Shown here: positions 9,304 through 18,309 of the stretch, in pieces
Numbering within the stretch: the stretch's first letter is position 1
How the letters are laid out: each line of letters opens with the position of its first letter
Source: Treponema pedis
Lineage (GTDB): Bacteria; Spirochaetota; Spirochaetia; Treponematales; Treponemataceae
Reading direction: 5' to 3'
Assembly (NCBI RefSeq): GCF_017161325.1
Contig: NZ_CP045670.1
Location: 1,853,367-1,917,366 of the forward strand
Length of the DNA: 64,000 nucleotides
Position numbers and translations under genes: made by a program
The notes under the pieces: generated by a model
Databases searched by the model: none
What the model was told of the DNA's origin: nothing
Seen by the model: only the letters and a program-made list of their open reading frames with translations

Positions 9304-10646
9304 TGGAAGTAATCGTAAAAGGCATACAATTTTTAAATTCAATCTTATGGGATTATGTTTTATTATTTGTTTTAGTAGGCGTCGGAGTTTTTCTTTCCAT
9401 TAAGTTAAGATTCCCGCAAATAAGCAGAATGTTTCCTGCAATGGGCAAAATGTTTTCGGATATAAAAAACAAGACGGAAGTGCCTGAAGGCAGAATGACG
9501 CCCTTTCAATCCCTTACAACTGCCGTTGCGGCACAGGTAGGGACCGGGAATGTTGTAGGTGTTTCTACCGCAATTGCTGCAGGAGGTCCCGGTGCCGCAT
9601 TTTGGATGTTATTTTCCGCCTTTTTCGGAATGTCCACAATTTTCGTTGAAGCTGTATTGGCGCAAATTTTCCGTGAAACAAAAAACGGAGAATTGGTAGG
9701 CGGTCCCGCTTATTATATAAAAAACGGATTAAAATCCGAATGGCTTTCGGTAATATTTGCGGTTTTTGCAATAGCCGCTTTAGGATTTGCAGGTATTATG
9801 GTTCAATCCAATTCCGTGGCGGTTTCCGTTAAAACCGCATTCGGTTTTTCAAACACATGGATTGCGGCAGGCCTTTTGGCTGTAGTCGGAATGATATTGA
9901 CAGGAGGTATGGGACGTATTGCAAGTTTTACCGAAAAGGTTGTTCCCGTTATGGCAATTCTTTATATTTTAGGCTCTCTTGCTATTATTATAATAAACGC
10001 TTCCCAATTTTTGCCCGCTATTAAGGCGATTTTTTTAGGAGCTTTTTCGCCTGAAGCTATTTCAGGAGGAGTGTTGGGTATTACAGTACAACACGCCGTA
10101 CGGTACGGAGTAGCCCGCGGGCTTTTTTCCAATGAAGCAGGTATGGGCTCTACTCCTCACTCCCATGCCGTCGCAAGCTCGGAACACCCTGCCGAACAGG
10201 GTTTTACTGCAATGATAGGTGTTTTTATCTGTACTTTTTTAATTTGTTTAAGTACTATTATTATAAATCTCGTTTCAGGTTCTTATGATATGACCGTTCC
10301 TGCCGAACTGATGAAAGAAACGGGTTCCACTATGACGTTAAAAGGCTTTACACTGGTTTTCGGACGTTTCGGTGAAATTTTTCTTCCCGTTGCATTAACT
10401 TTTTTTGCACTTACTACAATTATAGGCTGGTATTTCGTCGCCGAATCAAATGTTAAGCTGTTGGCCGGGAAAAATAAGATTATAATTGCAGGTTTTAAAT
10501 TTATTGTTTTAACATTTATGGTGCTGGGTATCTATTTAGACCCTTCCTTTGTTTGGCAGCTTACAGACCTGTTTACAGGTTTAATGGCTCTTCCCAATAT
10601 CGCCGCCTTACTTTTAAGCAAAAGATGTTCTTTCTCATTACGATAG
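9303..10646 (+). CDS. AGCS-family sodium:alanine/glycine symporter with altered C-terminus
   Basis: A 447-residue inner-membrane carrier taking up alanine or glycine with sodium. AGCS signatures are clear: VAAQVGTGNVVG, GGPGAAFWM, GLFSNEAGMGSTPH and TTIIGWYFVAE. It is a paralogue of the AGCS protein at 53917. The two align to the last membrane helix (LPNIAALLL), after which this copy ends in KRCSFSLR, where the paralogue continues for about 25 residues. No other frame restores the tail, so the 3' end seems to have been replaced at about 10612. It may still work, since the core helices are present. Confidence 0.9.
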   Translation: MEVIVKGIQFLNSILWDYVLLFVLVGVGVFLSIKLRFPQISRMFPAMGKMFSDIKNKTEVPEGRMTPFQSLTTAVAAQVGTGNVVGVSTAIAAGGPGAAFWMLFSAFFGMSTIFVEAVLAQIFRETKNGELVGGPAYYIKNGLKSEWLSVIFAVFAIAALGFAGIMVQSNSVAVSVKTAFGFSNTWIAAGLLAVVGMILTGGMGRIASFTEKVVPVMAILYILGSLAIIIINASQFLPAIKAIFLGAFSPEAISGGVLGITVQHAVRYGVARGLFSNEAGMGSTPHSHAVASSEHPAEQGFTAMIGVFICTFLICLSTIIINLVSGSYDMTVPAELMKETGSTMTLKGFTLVFGRFGEIFLPVALTFFALTTIIGWYFVAESNVKLLAGKNKIIIAGFKFIVLTFMVLGIYLDPSFVWQLTDLFTGLMALPNIAALLLSKRCSFSLR

Positions 10647-11139
10647 ATGTAAGAAAGAGGGTAAACTGTCTTGGAAGTATGAATTCGAGTAGCAGTTTTG
10701 TTATGGATACAAAAGAGCTTATTATTATCTTACCGGTCGGTGAAAAAAAATAAAAACGGTACAATGGAATTGTGCTATGAACTTTCCTGGAAAGCTCAAT
10801 AAAGTTTTTTTTATTTTATCACCTTAAATTATTTAAAAATTAAGCATAAATAACATTTTAAATCAATAAACCTCTTATCAAAAAAAACGGTCTTAAAGTA
10901 TACGCTTTAAGACCGAACCGTTTGTTATGGAACAATTTTTAGGTTTTATTTTAGAGGAATAGAACTTTAATGAAAAGAATCAAATATTATTTATGGGTAT
11001 CTTGTATACTTATAACACATCTTAAGATTTTTGTCAAGAATAATTTAATAAATATTTATTTTTTTTAATAATTATAATATAAAAATACTATTTTATAAAT
11101 TTTAAACCGACGGCAAAAAAACAATTTAAATGTGTCCGA
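10647..11139. other. Gene-free stretch between AGCS and yqeK
   Basis: Nearly 500 bases with no credible gene. The first 110 bases may be the remnant of whatever replaced the AGCS 3' end (an open frame ending LPVGEKK at about 10753). A strong hairpin lies at 10888-10915. The rest is very AT-rich and without visible structure until the yqeK promoter at 11140. Confidence 0.5.
10881..10915 (-). terminator. Hairpin with U-tract on the minus strand
   Basis: Perfect 11-bp stem CGGTCTTAAAG/CTTTAAGACCG with loop TATACG at 10888-10915. On the minus strand the stem is followed by TTTTTTT (10887-10881), the form of a Rho-independent terminator, yet no minus-strand gene is visible upstream of it. Confidence 0.6.
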
Positions 11140-11168
11140 TTGAATAAATGCGATAAATGCTGTATACT
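11140..11168 (+). promoter_or_regulatory. Promoter giving a leaderless yqeK transcript
   Basis: TTGAAT (11140-11145), 17-base spacer, TATACT (11163-11168). Transcription would start about 7-8 bases later, on or beside the A of ATG 11176, and no ribosome site precedes that ATG. A TTG reading start at 11140 would lie inside the -35 box and is rejected. Confidence 0.7.
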
Positions 11169-11175
11169 CGCTCCC

Positions 11176-11793
11176 ATGCCTGAACTATCTTTAAAAAATT
11201 TAACCGCACTGATAAATTCTTATGCAAAGACAAATTTAACCGAATCCAGGTATGCTCATTCGGTGCGGGTTGCGGAATATTCATCTTATCTTGCAAGTTT
11301 ATACAAAGAAGAAAATGTTATGCCGGAGCTTGCATATTTTACCGGTCTTTCACATGATATATGTAAAAAATGCGACGATGAAACTCTTTTAAAAATTGTA
11401 AAAGAAGACGGTTTGGGAATAGATGAGGTTGAAAAGACAAGATTAAATCTTTTACACGGAAGGGCCGCAGCGGTTATTTTAAAAACCGAATTCGGAGTTA
11501 CTGATAACTCAATTTTAAAAGCGGTTGCTTTTCATACCTTCGGATATGAGGGAATTGACGCTCTGGGAAAAATAGTTTATATTGCAGATAAGATTGAACC
11601 GGGTCGGCCGGATACCGAATGTTTCCGTGAATTTGCCGAAACGGCATCACTTAATACTCTTATGCTTAAAGTCTTGGATTGGAATATTTCTTATATTGAA
11701 AAAAAAGGCGGCAACCTTCATACTCTTACACAAAAAATGTACGACGGATTATTAAAAGAAGCCGCTTTAATCGGGCAGCACAGCCGATTCTAA
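11176..11793 (+). CDS. yqeK: YqeK-type HD-domain Ap4A hydrolase
   Basis: A 205-residue HD-domain phosphohydrolase. YqeK homologues split diadenosine tetraphosphate symmetrically into ADP. Metal ligands visible: H28 in SRYAHSVRVA, the HD pair H60-D61 in GLSHDICKK, a later His in HTFGY and the Asp in IVYIADKIEPGRP, all typical of YqeK. I start at ATG 11176 because a sigma-70 promoter ends directly before it. It heads the unit yqeK-LCP-rsfS; yqeK and rsfS are neighbours in many bacteria, usually with nadD, absent here. Confidence 0.88.
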   Translation: MPELSLKNLTALINSYAKTNLTESRYAHSVRVAEYSSYLASLYKEENVMPELAYFTGLSHDICKKCDDETLLKIVKEDGLGIDEVEKTRLNLLHGRAAAVILKTEFGVTDNSILKAVAFHTFGYEGIDALGKIVYIADKIEPGRPDTECFREFAETASLNTLMLKVLDWNISYIEKKGGNLHTLTQKMYDGLLKEAALIGQHSRF

Positions 11794-11805
11794 AGGAATA
11801 AATAA

Positions 11806-13005
11806 ATGAAAATTAAACTTATGGATACCGGAAAAAATGCCATTTTCCTCTTAATGATTCTTGTAGTATTTATAACTTCGGGCATTGCAGTTTTAATAAA
11901 AATGAGAACCGATGTTTTTGAAACTTATCTTTCCGACGATAAAATTTTAAAGGTGCTTGTCGTTATTGAAGATAACGGGAATCCTATTTCATCTAATGTA
12001 ATTGCTTATTATCCTGAAACCAAAAGAAGTGCTATGTTTGATATTCCTTCAAACACGGGCTTAATTATTCAATCCTTAAACAGAACCGACGGTATAGGAG
12101 CCGTTTATACCGAAAAAGGAATAGAAAGTTTTAAAAAAGAAATTGAAAAACTTACAGGCATTTCCATACCGATTTATATGACTTGCACTTTGGAAAATTT
12201 TGCCGAATTAACCGATATGCTTGGAGGTCTTTCCGTTTTTATTCCGACTCCGGTGGATATAGATAATGAAGCTATGCGTATTCTTCTTCCCTCCGGTTCG
12301 GTTGCTTTGGACGGAGATAAGATGCGGGACTATCTTATTTACGAAGATGAACTTGACGGAGACGGAGAAGCCGCGTTAAGAAAACAAAAAGCCTTTCTTG
12401 CAATGCTGCGGGCCGTTAACGATAATTCTCCCGATATTTTTTCGGAGGAAAAATTTCAAGTCGTCCAAAACAATTTCAGCTCGAATATAAAAGGCGAGGA
12501 CTTTAAAAAGTTAATTGAATATTTGTGTAAAATGGATTCCGAAAGACTTGTTCCGCAGCGTCTTACGGGAACCGTAAGATATGTAGAAGAAAAAAAACTT
12601 TTATTTCCTTTTAGAGACGGACAGCAGCTGAAAGAAATTATAAGGCAGGCAATTGCAGTTTTAGCTTCCGAAGACTCTTCCGCTCTGGAACGTATTTATG
12701 CACTTGAAATATTAAACGGAACAAATGTTCAAGGGTTGGCAAAAAACACTTCCGAAGTTTATCAGAGTTTCGGTTACGATGTAATTCAGGTGGGAAATAC
12801 GGAAGAACCGGCGGCTGAAACAGTCTTAATAGACAGAATAGGAAATTCTACCGTAGCAAAAATCGTTGCGCAAGTTATCCGTTGCAAAAATATCCGCACT
12901 ACACAGCTTCCCTCCGATGCCGAATACGGAAGCGAAACCAATGTGGATTTTACTATAATTTTAGGTTCCGATTTTAACGGATATTATGTCGTTCCTAAAA
13001 AATAA
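11806..13005 (+). CDS. LytR-CpsA-Psr (LCP) family cell-envelope protein
   Basis: A 399-residue protein with one N-terminal membrane anchor (about 11-33) and an outside-facing LCP domain (about 60-250), followed by a LytR_C-type domain (about 300-395, with LEILNGTNVQGLA). LCP proteins in Gram-positives transfer undecaprenyl-linked glycopolymers to cell wall; in spirochaetes the acceptor is unknown. The gene lies 12 bases after yqeK and 12 bases before rsfS, so the three form one operon. ATG 11806 is preceded by AAAGGAAT. The family call is good; the function in this organism is not established. Confidence 0.83.
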   Translation: MKIKLMDTGKNAIFLLMILVVFITSGIAVLIKMRTDVFETYLSDDKILKVLVVIEDNGNPISSNVIAYYPETKRSAMFDIPSNTGLIIQSLNRTDGIGAVYTEKGIESFKKEIEKLTGISIPIYMTCTLENFAELTDMLGGLSVFIPTPVDIDNEAMRILLPSGSVALDGDKMRDYLIYEDELDGDGEAALRKQKAFLAMLRAVNDNSPDIFSEEKFQVVQNNFSSNIKGEDFKKLIEYLCKMDSERLVPQRLTGTVRYVEEKKLLFPFRDGQQLKEIIRQAIAVLASEDSSALERIYALEILNGTNVQGLAKNTSEVYQSFGYDVIQVGNTEEPAAETVLIDRIGNSTVAKIVAQVIRCKNIRTTQLPSDAEYGSETNVDFTIILGSDFNGYYVVPKK

Positions 13006-13017
13006 GAGAGAGGTTAT

Positions 13018-13377
13018 ATGATTGAAAATTTCGATTTTTATAAGCCGGCTTTAGAGCTCGGGAAACTTTTAAAAGACTTTAAAGCGGAAGAAACCGTTGT
13101 TTTGGATTTACGCGATAAAAATATTTGGACCGATTTTTTTATCATTTGTACGGTAACAAGTGCGGCTCATGCAGGCGGTTTGGAAAAACGTATTTATGAG
13201 GCTGTTCCGCAATACGGCTTGGAAGAGTACCATACAAAACGTAAAAGTCCCGACGGTGATGAATGGAAACTGATTGATTTGGGCGGAATAGTAATTCACT
13301 TAATGAGTAAAACCGCACGGAATTTTTATACACTGGAAAAAATTTGGTATGATTCTAAAAATATTTTAGAAGAATAA
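13018..13377 (+). CDS. rsfS: Ribosome silencing factor
   Basis: A 119-residue RsfS/YbeB/iojap protein. It binds ribosomal protein L14 and blocks subunit joining when nutrients are short. Visible family features are the VVLDLRDK strand, the FFIICTVTSAAHA core and the tail pattern DGDEWKLIDLGGIVIHLM. Length is typical. ATG 13018 follows GAGAGAGG. It ends the yqeK-LCP-rsfS operon, the usual position of rsfS after yqeK. Confidence 0.93.
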   Translation: MIENFDFYKPALELGKLLKDFKAEETVVLDLRDKNIWTDFFIICTVTSAAHAGGLEKRIYEAVPQYGLEEYHTKRKSPDGDEWKLIDLGGIVIHLMSKTARNFYTLEKIWYDSKNILEE

Positions 13378-13417
13378 ACGGAAAAAATTTTAATGTTTTT
13401 TTTGTAAATTTTATAAA

Positions 13418-13999
13418 ATGAATAAAACAGCCGCTCTTGAAAAATTAAAAATTTTATTTTCTCTTTTTTTTACTTTTTTTAAAATAGGAGCCGTTACCTT
13501 CGGAGGAGGACTTGCAATGCTTCCTATTTTAAAACGCGACTTGGCGGATTCAAAAAAATGGATTACGGAAGAAGAAATAATAGATTATTTTGCAATAGGG
13601 CAGTGCACTCCGGGAATTATTGCGGTAAATGTTGCGACCTTTGTAGGTTATAAAAAATGCGGAATAATCGGTGCCGCTATTGCAACATTCGGAATTGTTC
13701 TTCCTTCTTTAATTACGATTACCGTAATTGCGGGCTTTATTGAAAGTTTCAGTGAAATATTTTGGGTAAAAAAAGCTTTAAAAGGAATTAATATTGCCGT
13801 TTCCGTTTTGCTTTTACGTGCCGTTTTCGATTTCGGAAAAAAAACCGTATTTGATGTATTTACGCTTTTAATTGCCGTTTTTTCTTTCAGTGCAATGTTT
13901 ATTTTTAAAGTTCAAGGTATATGGATTGTTGCATTTTCAGCATTTTCAGGCTGGCTTATACAAACTTTAAAAGCCGTTTATAAAGGGGATAAGAAATAA
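13418..13999 (+). CDS. chrA: Chromate transporter, first half
   Basis: A 193-residue short-chain CHR family membrane protein. The amphipathic start FFKIGAVTFGGGLAMLP and the ECTPG-like QCTPGIIAVN motif mark the ChrA fold. In this short-chain type two homologous halves are made as separate proteins that pair in the membrane. Substrates are chromate or sulfate-like anions in studied members; the true substrate here is not known. The stop overlaps the ATG of the second half by one base (13999), confirming coupling. An ATG at 13418 with weak upstream ribosome signal (AATTTTATAAA) is used. Confidence 0.88.
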   Translation: MNKTAALEKLKILFSLFFTFFKIGAVTFGGGLAMLPILKRDLADSKKWITEEEIIDYFAIGQCTPGIIAVNVATFVGYKKCGIIGAAIATFGIVLPSLITITVIAGFIESFSEIFWVKKALKGINIAVSVLLLRAVFDFGKKTVFDVFTLLIAVFSFSAMFIFKVQGIWIVAFSAFSGWLIQTLKAVYKGDKK

Positions 14000-14562
14000 T
14001 GGGTTTAATAGGCTTATTTTTTTTGTTTATGTATATAGGAGCCTGTACAATAGGAGGCGGTTTGGTTGCAGTCAGTTTAATGCAGCAAGAACTTATTCCG
14101 CGCGGTCTTATAACAAGTGAGGACTTTTTTGCAATGGTCGCTATTTCCGAATCCACCCCGGGCCCTATAGGTATAAATATGGCAACTTATATAGGATATA
14201 AACTTTACGGAGTTACAGGCGGAATTGTACTTACGGCAGGAATTGTTTTGCCCTCGCTTATAGTAATTGTTTTGATAGCCCGCTTTGCGGCTTCTTTTCA
14301 GGAAAAGCCTTTAGTAAAAAAAAGTTTTTACGGCCTTCGTGCGGGAGCCGTCGGTATGATTGCGGTAGCTTTTTGGCAGGTTTTAAATATTTCCGTTTTT
14401 ACTTTAAATAATTTTAAGGCTACAGGCAAATTAATCGATTTGCTTAATTTAAAACAAGCCTTATTTTTTTGTGTTTTATTCGCTTTAACTTTATGTTTAA
14501 AAAAATTACATCCTGTAATTTTAGTTATTTTAAGCGCCTTATTCGGTATTTTATTTTTGTAA
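13999..14562 (+). CDS. chrA: Chromate transporter, second half
   Basis: The 187-residue partner of the preceding gene, with the same FIGACTIGGGLVAVS start and SESTPGPIGINMATY motif of the CHR family and five to six membrane helices. It starts on the last base of the first half's stop codon, and AAGGGGATAAGAA serves as ribosome site inside that gene. The two halves are paralogous, consistent with the known antiparallel design of short-chain CHR pairs. The operon ends here; the tRNA-Gly promoter follows within 30 bases. Confidence 0.88.
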   Translation: MGLIGLFFLFMYIGACTIGGGLVAVSLMQQELIPRGLITSEDFFAMVAISESTPGPIGINMATYIGYKLYGVTGGIVLTAGIVLPSLIVIVLIARFAASFQEKPLVKKSFYGLRAGAVGMIAVAFWQVLNISVFTLNNFKATGKLIDLLNLKQALFFCVLFALTLCLKKLHPVILVILSALFGILFL

Positions 14563-14590
14563 ATTTCGGTGTTTTTTTTTAATAATTCTA

Positions 14591-14619
14591 TTGACATAAT
14601 TTAATAAATGCTATATAAT
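14591..14619 (+). promoter_or_regulatory. Consensus promoter of tRNA-Gly
   Basis: TTGACA (14591-14596), 17-base spacer, TATAAT (14614-14619): a perfect sigma-70 consensus, 14 bases before the tRNA. Confidence 0.85.
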
Positions 14620-14632
14620 ACTTTCTGTTATT

Positions 14633-14704
14633 GCGGATGTCGTATAACGGCTATTACCCCAGCCTTCCAAGCTGGAGACGTGGGTTCGACTCCCATCATC
14701 CGCT
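14633..14704 (+). tRNA. tRNA-Gly (TCC)
   Basis: A 72-base cloverleaf: acceptor GCGGATG pairs with CATCCGC, anticodon stem around CTTCCAA gives anticodon TCC, and the T arm carries GGTTCGACTCC. Discriminator base is T and CCA is not encoded. It reads glycine codons GGA/GGG. Confidence 0.95.
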
Positions 14705-14902
14705 TGATTTTATTCCTTTACATCTTAAAACCGGCTTTACCGTTCATAAAATGTCTAAATTCTTGTAGAAGTTAAAATTTTTCAACTTATTTTGTTATTA
14801 CCCCCTTATCTATTGCCGACAACAAAGCTGCAGGATAAAAAGTTTGAAATTCTTTTTTAGAGACCGATTGTGTTTATTTAAGATAAAAAAACTACGGCAC
14901 AC
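14705..14902. other. Non-coding stretch between tRNA-Gly and the phoH promoter
   Basis: About 200 AT-rich bases with no open frame, hairpin or repeat that I can support. With the promoter and 5' leader that follow, the gene-free region extends to 15027. Confidence 0.4.
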
Positions 14903-14973
14903 TTGAACTATCTTTAAAAAATAAGTATACTATTATAATGTAAATACTTCTAAAAATATCGGTTTTTAGAAGT
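14903..14973 (+). promoter_or_regulatory. phoH operon promoter and 5' leader hairpin
   Basis: TTGAAC (14903-14908), 17-base spacer, TATACT (14926-14931). The leader contains a perfect 11-bp inverted repeat ACTTCTAAAAA/TTTTTAGAAGT (14946-14956 and 14963-14973), then a second weaker one (AAGCGGATT with AATCCTGCTT) before the start codon at 15028. The leader of about 90 bases may stabilise or regulate the message; this is inference. Confidence 0.6.
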
Positions 14974-15027
14974 AAGCGGATTTTTTACAAATCCTGCTTA
15001 ACTTTTGTTATTTATGAGGATTACTGT

Positions 15028-15990
15028 TTGGAAAAAACATATACAATTGTTTTAAAAGATAAGACCGTTTTATCTGCATTATGCGGAGCAAATGATAAAA
15101 ACTTAGGCAGCCTTGAAAGTTATTTGGGGGCGCAAGTTGTATGCCGAGGTAATGAATTAAGCGTGCTAAGCTCCGATGATGAGGTATGTAAACGCTTTCA
15201 ACATGTAGTGGATAAGGCCGTCAATTCCTCCGAAATTACATCGGACAATTCCGCGGATTATTTACAATCGCTTATTTCAACTATGGACGGTAAAACGGAT
15301 AATGATGAGTTTGAGCTAAGCTGTATTCATATCCCGCGGGGAATCCGCTCCGTATATCCTAAAAACAGACATCAGCTTGAGTTTATAAACTCCATAAAAA
15401 ATAACGATATAAGTTTCGGCCTCGGAGCTGCGGGAACGGGAAAAACCTACATTGCGGTAGCTTGTGCATTACAAATGCTTATGAGCCGTCAAGTGCGTAA
15501 AATTGTTTTAACCCGTCCTGTAGTTGAAGCGGGAGAAAGTTTAGGCTTTTTGCCCGGCGACCTTGTCCAAAAAATAACCCCTTATTTGAGACCTCTTTAC
15601 GATACGATTGAGCTTTTACTCCCCTTTGAATTTATCCGCCAAATGGAAGAATCGAATATGTTTGAAGTAGCTCCCTTGGCCTATATGCGCGGGCGTACTC
15701 TTCACAATTCGGTAGTTATTTTGGACGAAGCCCAAAATACCACGAGGGAGCAAATGAAAATGTTTTTAACCCGTATGGGTGAAGGCTCAAAGCTGATTAT
15801 AACGGGAGACCCGTCTCAATCCGATATTACTTCAGGAAAAAATTCGGGACTTGCTCATGCGGTAAGTCTTTTAAATAAAATAAAGGGAATAGGAATTATC
15901 CGATTTTCGGCGGCCGATGTAGTGCGCCATTCTCTTGTTCAAAAAATAATAACAGCTTACGAAAGGAGCGATGAAAACCTTTCCGGATAA
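15028..15990 (+). CDS. phoH: PhoH-family ATPase
   Basis: A 320-residue PhoH/YbeZ-type P-loop ATPase, linked in many bacteria to YbeY and RNA metabolism. Walker A GAAGTGKT lies near 133-140 and Walker B VVILDEAQN near 230-238; TRPVVEAGESLGFLPG between them is a family signature. The start is TTG, 8 bases after GAGGA (15016-15020); no ATG is available nearby. It opens the operon phoH-pgpH-ybeY-tlyC, the same order I recall from Treponema pallidum. Confidence 0.92.
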   Translation: MEKTYTIVLKDKTVLSALCGANDKNLGSLESYLGAQVVCRGNELSVLSSDDEVCKRFQHVVDKAVNSSEITSDNSADYLQSLISTMDGKTDNDEFELSCIHIPRGIRSVYPKNRHQLEFINSIKNNDISFGLGAAGTGKTYIAVACALQMLMSRQVRKIVLTRPVVEAGESLGFLPGDLVQKITPYLRPLYDTIELLLPFEFIRQMEESNMFEVAPLAYMRGRTLHNSVVILDEAQNTTREQMKMFLTRMGEGSKLIITGDPSQSDITSGKNSGLAHAVSLLNKIKGIGIIRFSAADVVRHSLVQKIITAYERSDENLSG

Positions 15991-16007
15991 GCGGGAGCAA
16001 AAATCTT

Positions 16008-18309
16008 ATGGCAAAAAAATAAAAAAGAAAGTATTATAAAAACTAAAATTGCAAGTTTAATACAAAAACTTAAACGAAATAAAGGGCTTACTTTTGCGGT
16101 TTTAATCAGTTTTTGTATTTTATCGGTTTTAATTTATATCAATTCGTTTGAAAATTCGGGAGTTTCAAAACTGAATATAAACGAAATTGAAATAGGAATG
16201 GTTGCAAGCAGCGATATAATTTCCAACAGAACAATAGAGTATGTGGACGAAAAAGCGACTAAAATACGCAAGATTACCGCAAAAAATTCCGTTTTACCGG
16301 TTTTTTATAGAGATAGCGCAGTTTCTTCAGGAATTTTAAAAACTTATTCCGAATTTTTAAATTTTTTGATAGAGGCTAAAACAAATGCAAAGGCCTTTTC
16401 CGCCTTTAAATCCGCCGTTTTGGACCAATATCCCACAATTATAAATGAAAAAAATTTGGAGCGGCTTTATAATTCTCCTGATTTTTATGAAATAACTACA
16501 GTTGCTACAAGTATATTGCGGCAAATAGTGGATACCGGACTTATAGAATTTCCTGCAAAGGGAATTGAAGATTTAAATGAAACGGAATTAACTATAGTAA
16601 CAAAACAATTCGATAAACAATCTTATGAAAATGTTTCGGTTAAAAAACCGGTACTTATTGAAAACCTTTCCGCAGCGGTAAATACAATCCTTGTATCAAT
16701 TAAAAAATCCGAATTTAATATATATGTTGTAAGTCTTTTGGAGCCGTTTGTAAAACCTAATATTATTTTTGCTTCCGAAGAAACTGAAATGCGTATAAAT
16801 GAAGCTTTAAAGCAAGTGCAGCCTGTAAAGGTTACGATTGCAAAAGGACAAAGAATTATAAAGCGCGGATTTGCAATAACGGATGAAGCCGTAGAACAGT
16901 TAAAAATTTATGCTGAAGATGGAGAACATATAGATTTTATACAGCTTGCAGGAGCGATTATTTTTTTAGCTTTCAGTTTAATTACTTCTTTATTTTTATT
17001 TTCAAAAAAAGTTATAGGGAACTCGCTTGATTTTGAATTTAATTTATTGATTTTAATTTTATTTGATATTATTTATGTTTTACTTTTATTTACATCAAAA
17101 CTCGGTATTTCTTCTTACCCTTTAAATATCAGTGCCGTCTTACCTGTAGCCTTTTTCGGAATGCTTATTGCAGCTCTAATTTCTCAAAAGATTGCCGCTT
17201 TGACGGTTATAGTTTTAACTCTTGCCGTTTTCGGCGCCTCAGGGTATAAAATTCAGCCCGCACTGTTTGCTCTTTTTTCAGGTCTTGCAGGGACCGGGTT
17301 AATAAATATAACGGGAAAACGCATGGATTTAATAAAAACTTCCTGTATTTTAACCTTTGTTCAACCTGTAATTATATCGGCCCTTATGATAATATTTCCC
17401 GGCAGTGCATCCGATAAAACGTTTTTGGTTTTGGAAACCGGTTTAAACGGTTTTATAAGCGGAATTTTAGTTTTGGGTTTTTTACCTATTTTGGAAACAC
17501 TTTTAAATACACCTACAAGTTTCCGCCTTATAGAACTTTCAGACCTTAATTCTCCGATAATGAAAAAAATGCTTTTAACCGTTGCGGGCACTTACAACCA
17601 TTCGATGATGGTGGCAAATCTTGCCGAAAGTGCATGCCGTGAAATAGGAGCAAATCCTCTTTTGGCACGTGTAGGCGGTTATTATCACGATATAGGAAAA
17701 ATGGATCAGGGGGAATACTTTGCCGAAAATCAAAGCACTTACAATAAGCATTTGGACTTAAACCCTCGTCTTTCGGCTACAATCCTTAGAAGTCATGTAA
17801 AATTGGGTGTCGAAAAAGCCCGTCAATTGCATTTTCCGCAAGCTGTTATCGATATAATTGCGGAACATCACGGAAACAGCTTAATAACTTATTTTTATGC
17901 AAAGGCAAAAGAAGCCGACCCTAATGTAAACCCCGAAGACTTTTCGTATCCCGGAACCCCTCCGCGCTCGAAAGAATCGGCTGTAGTTATGCTTGCCGAT
18001 ACCGTAGAAGCCGCTTGCCGTTCTTTGGACAACTACAGCGCTACGAGGCTTAAAAAATTTATAGATGAACTTATTTCAAATAAAATAAAAATGGGAATGC
18101 TTGACAATTCAAATCTCACCTTTAGCGAAATAAAAATAATTAAAGAATCCTTTTTGAATATTTTGATAGGTTATTACCATTCAAGAATGAAATATCCCAA
18201 TCAAAAAGACGGCGATGATGATGAAGCTGAGGATTCAAATAAAAAAATGTCGCAAAAAGCCGAAGTTGAAATTATAGGGCAAGTCTCTAAAGGAAATAAT
18301 AATGTCTAA
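16008..18309 (+). CDS. pgpH: PgpH-type 7TM-HD cyclic-di-AMP phosphodiesterase (frame break after the start codon)
   Basis: A 7TMR-HD protein: N-terminal membrane helix, outside 7TMR-HDED region, seven membrane helices (about 17000-17500) and a cytoplasmic HD domain with YNHSMMVANLAE, YHDIGKM and AEHHGNS. Relatives degrade c-di-AMP. The natural start is ATG 16008 behind GGGAG, but a run of seven As (16013-16019) right after it throws the frame off; with six As it reads MAKNKKESIIK and continues through the first helix. Without that start, the first in-frame ATG is 16198, which would lose the first helix. The last 8 bases overlap ybeY. Confidence 0.85.

Noticed and set aside
11140-11175. TTG start for yqeK
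   Set aside because: The TTG is part of a -35 box; the added residues (MNKCDKCCILAP) are not typical of YqeK.
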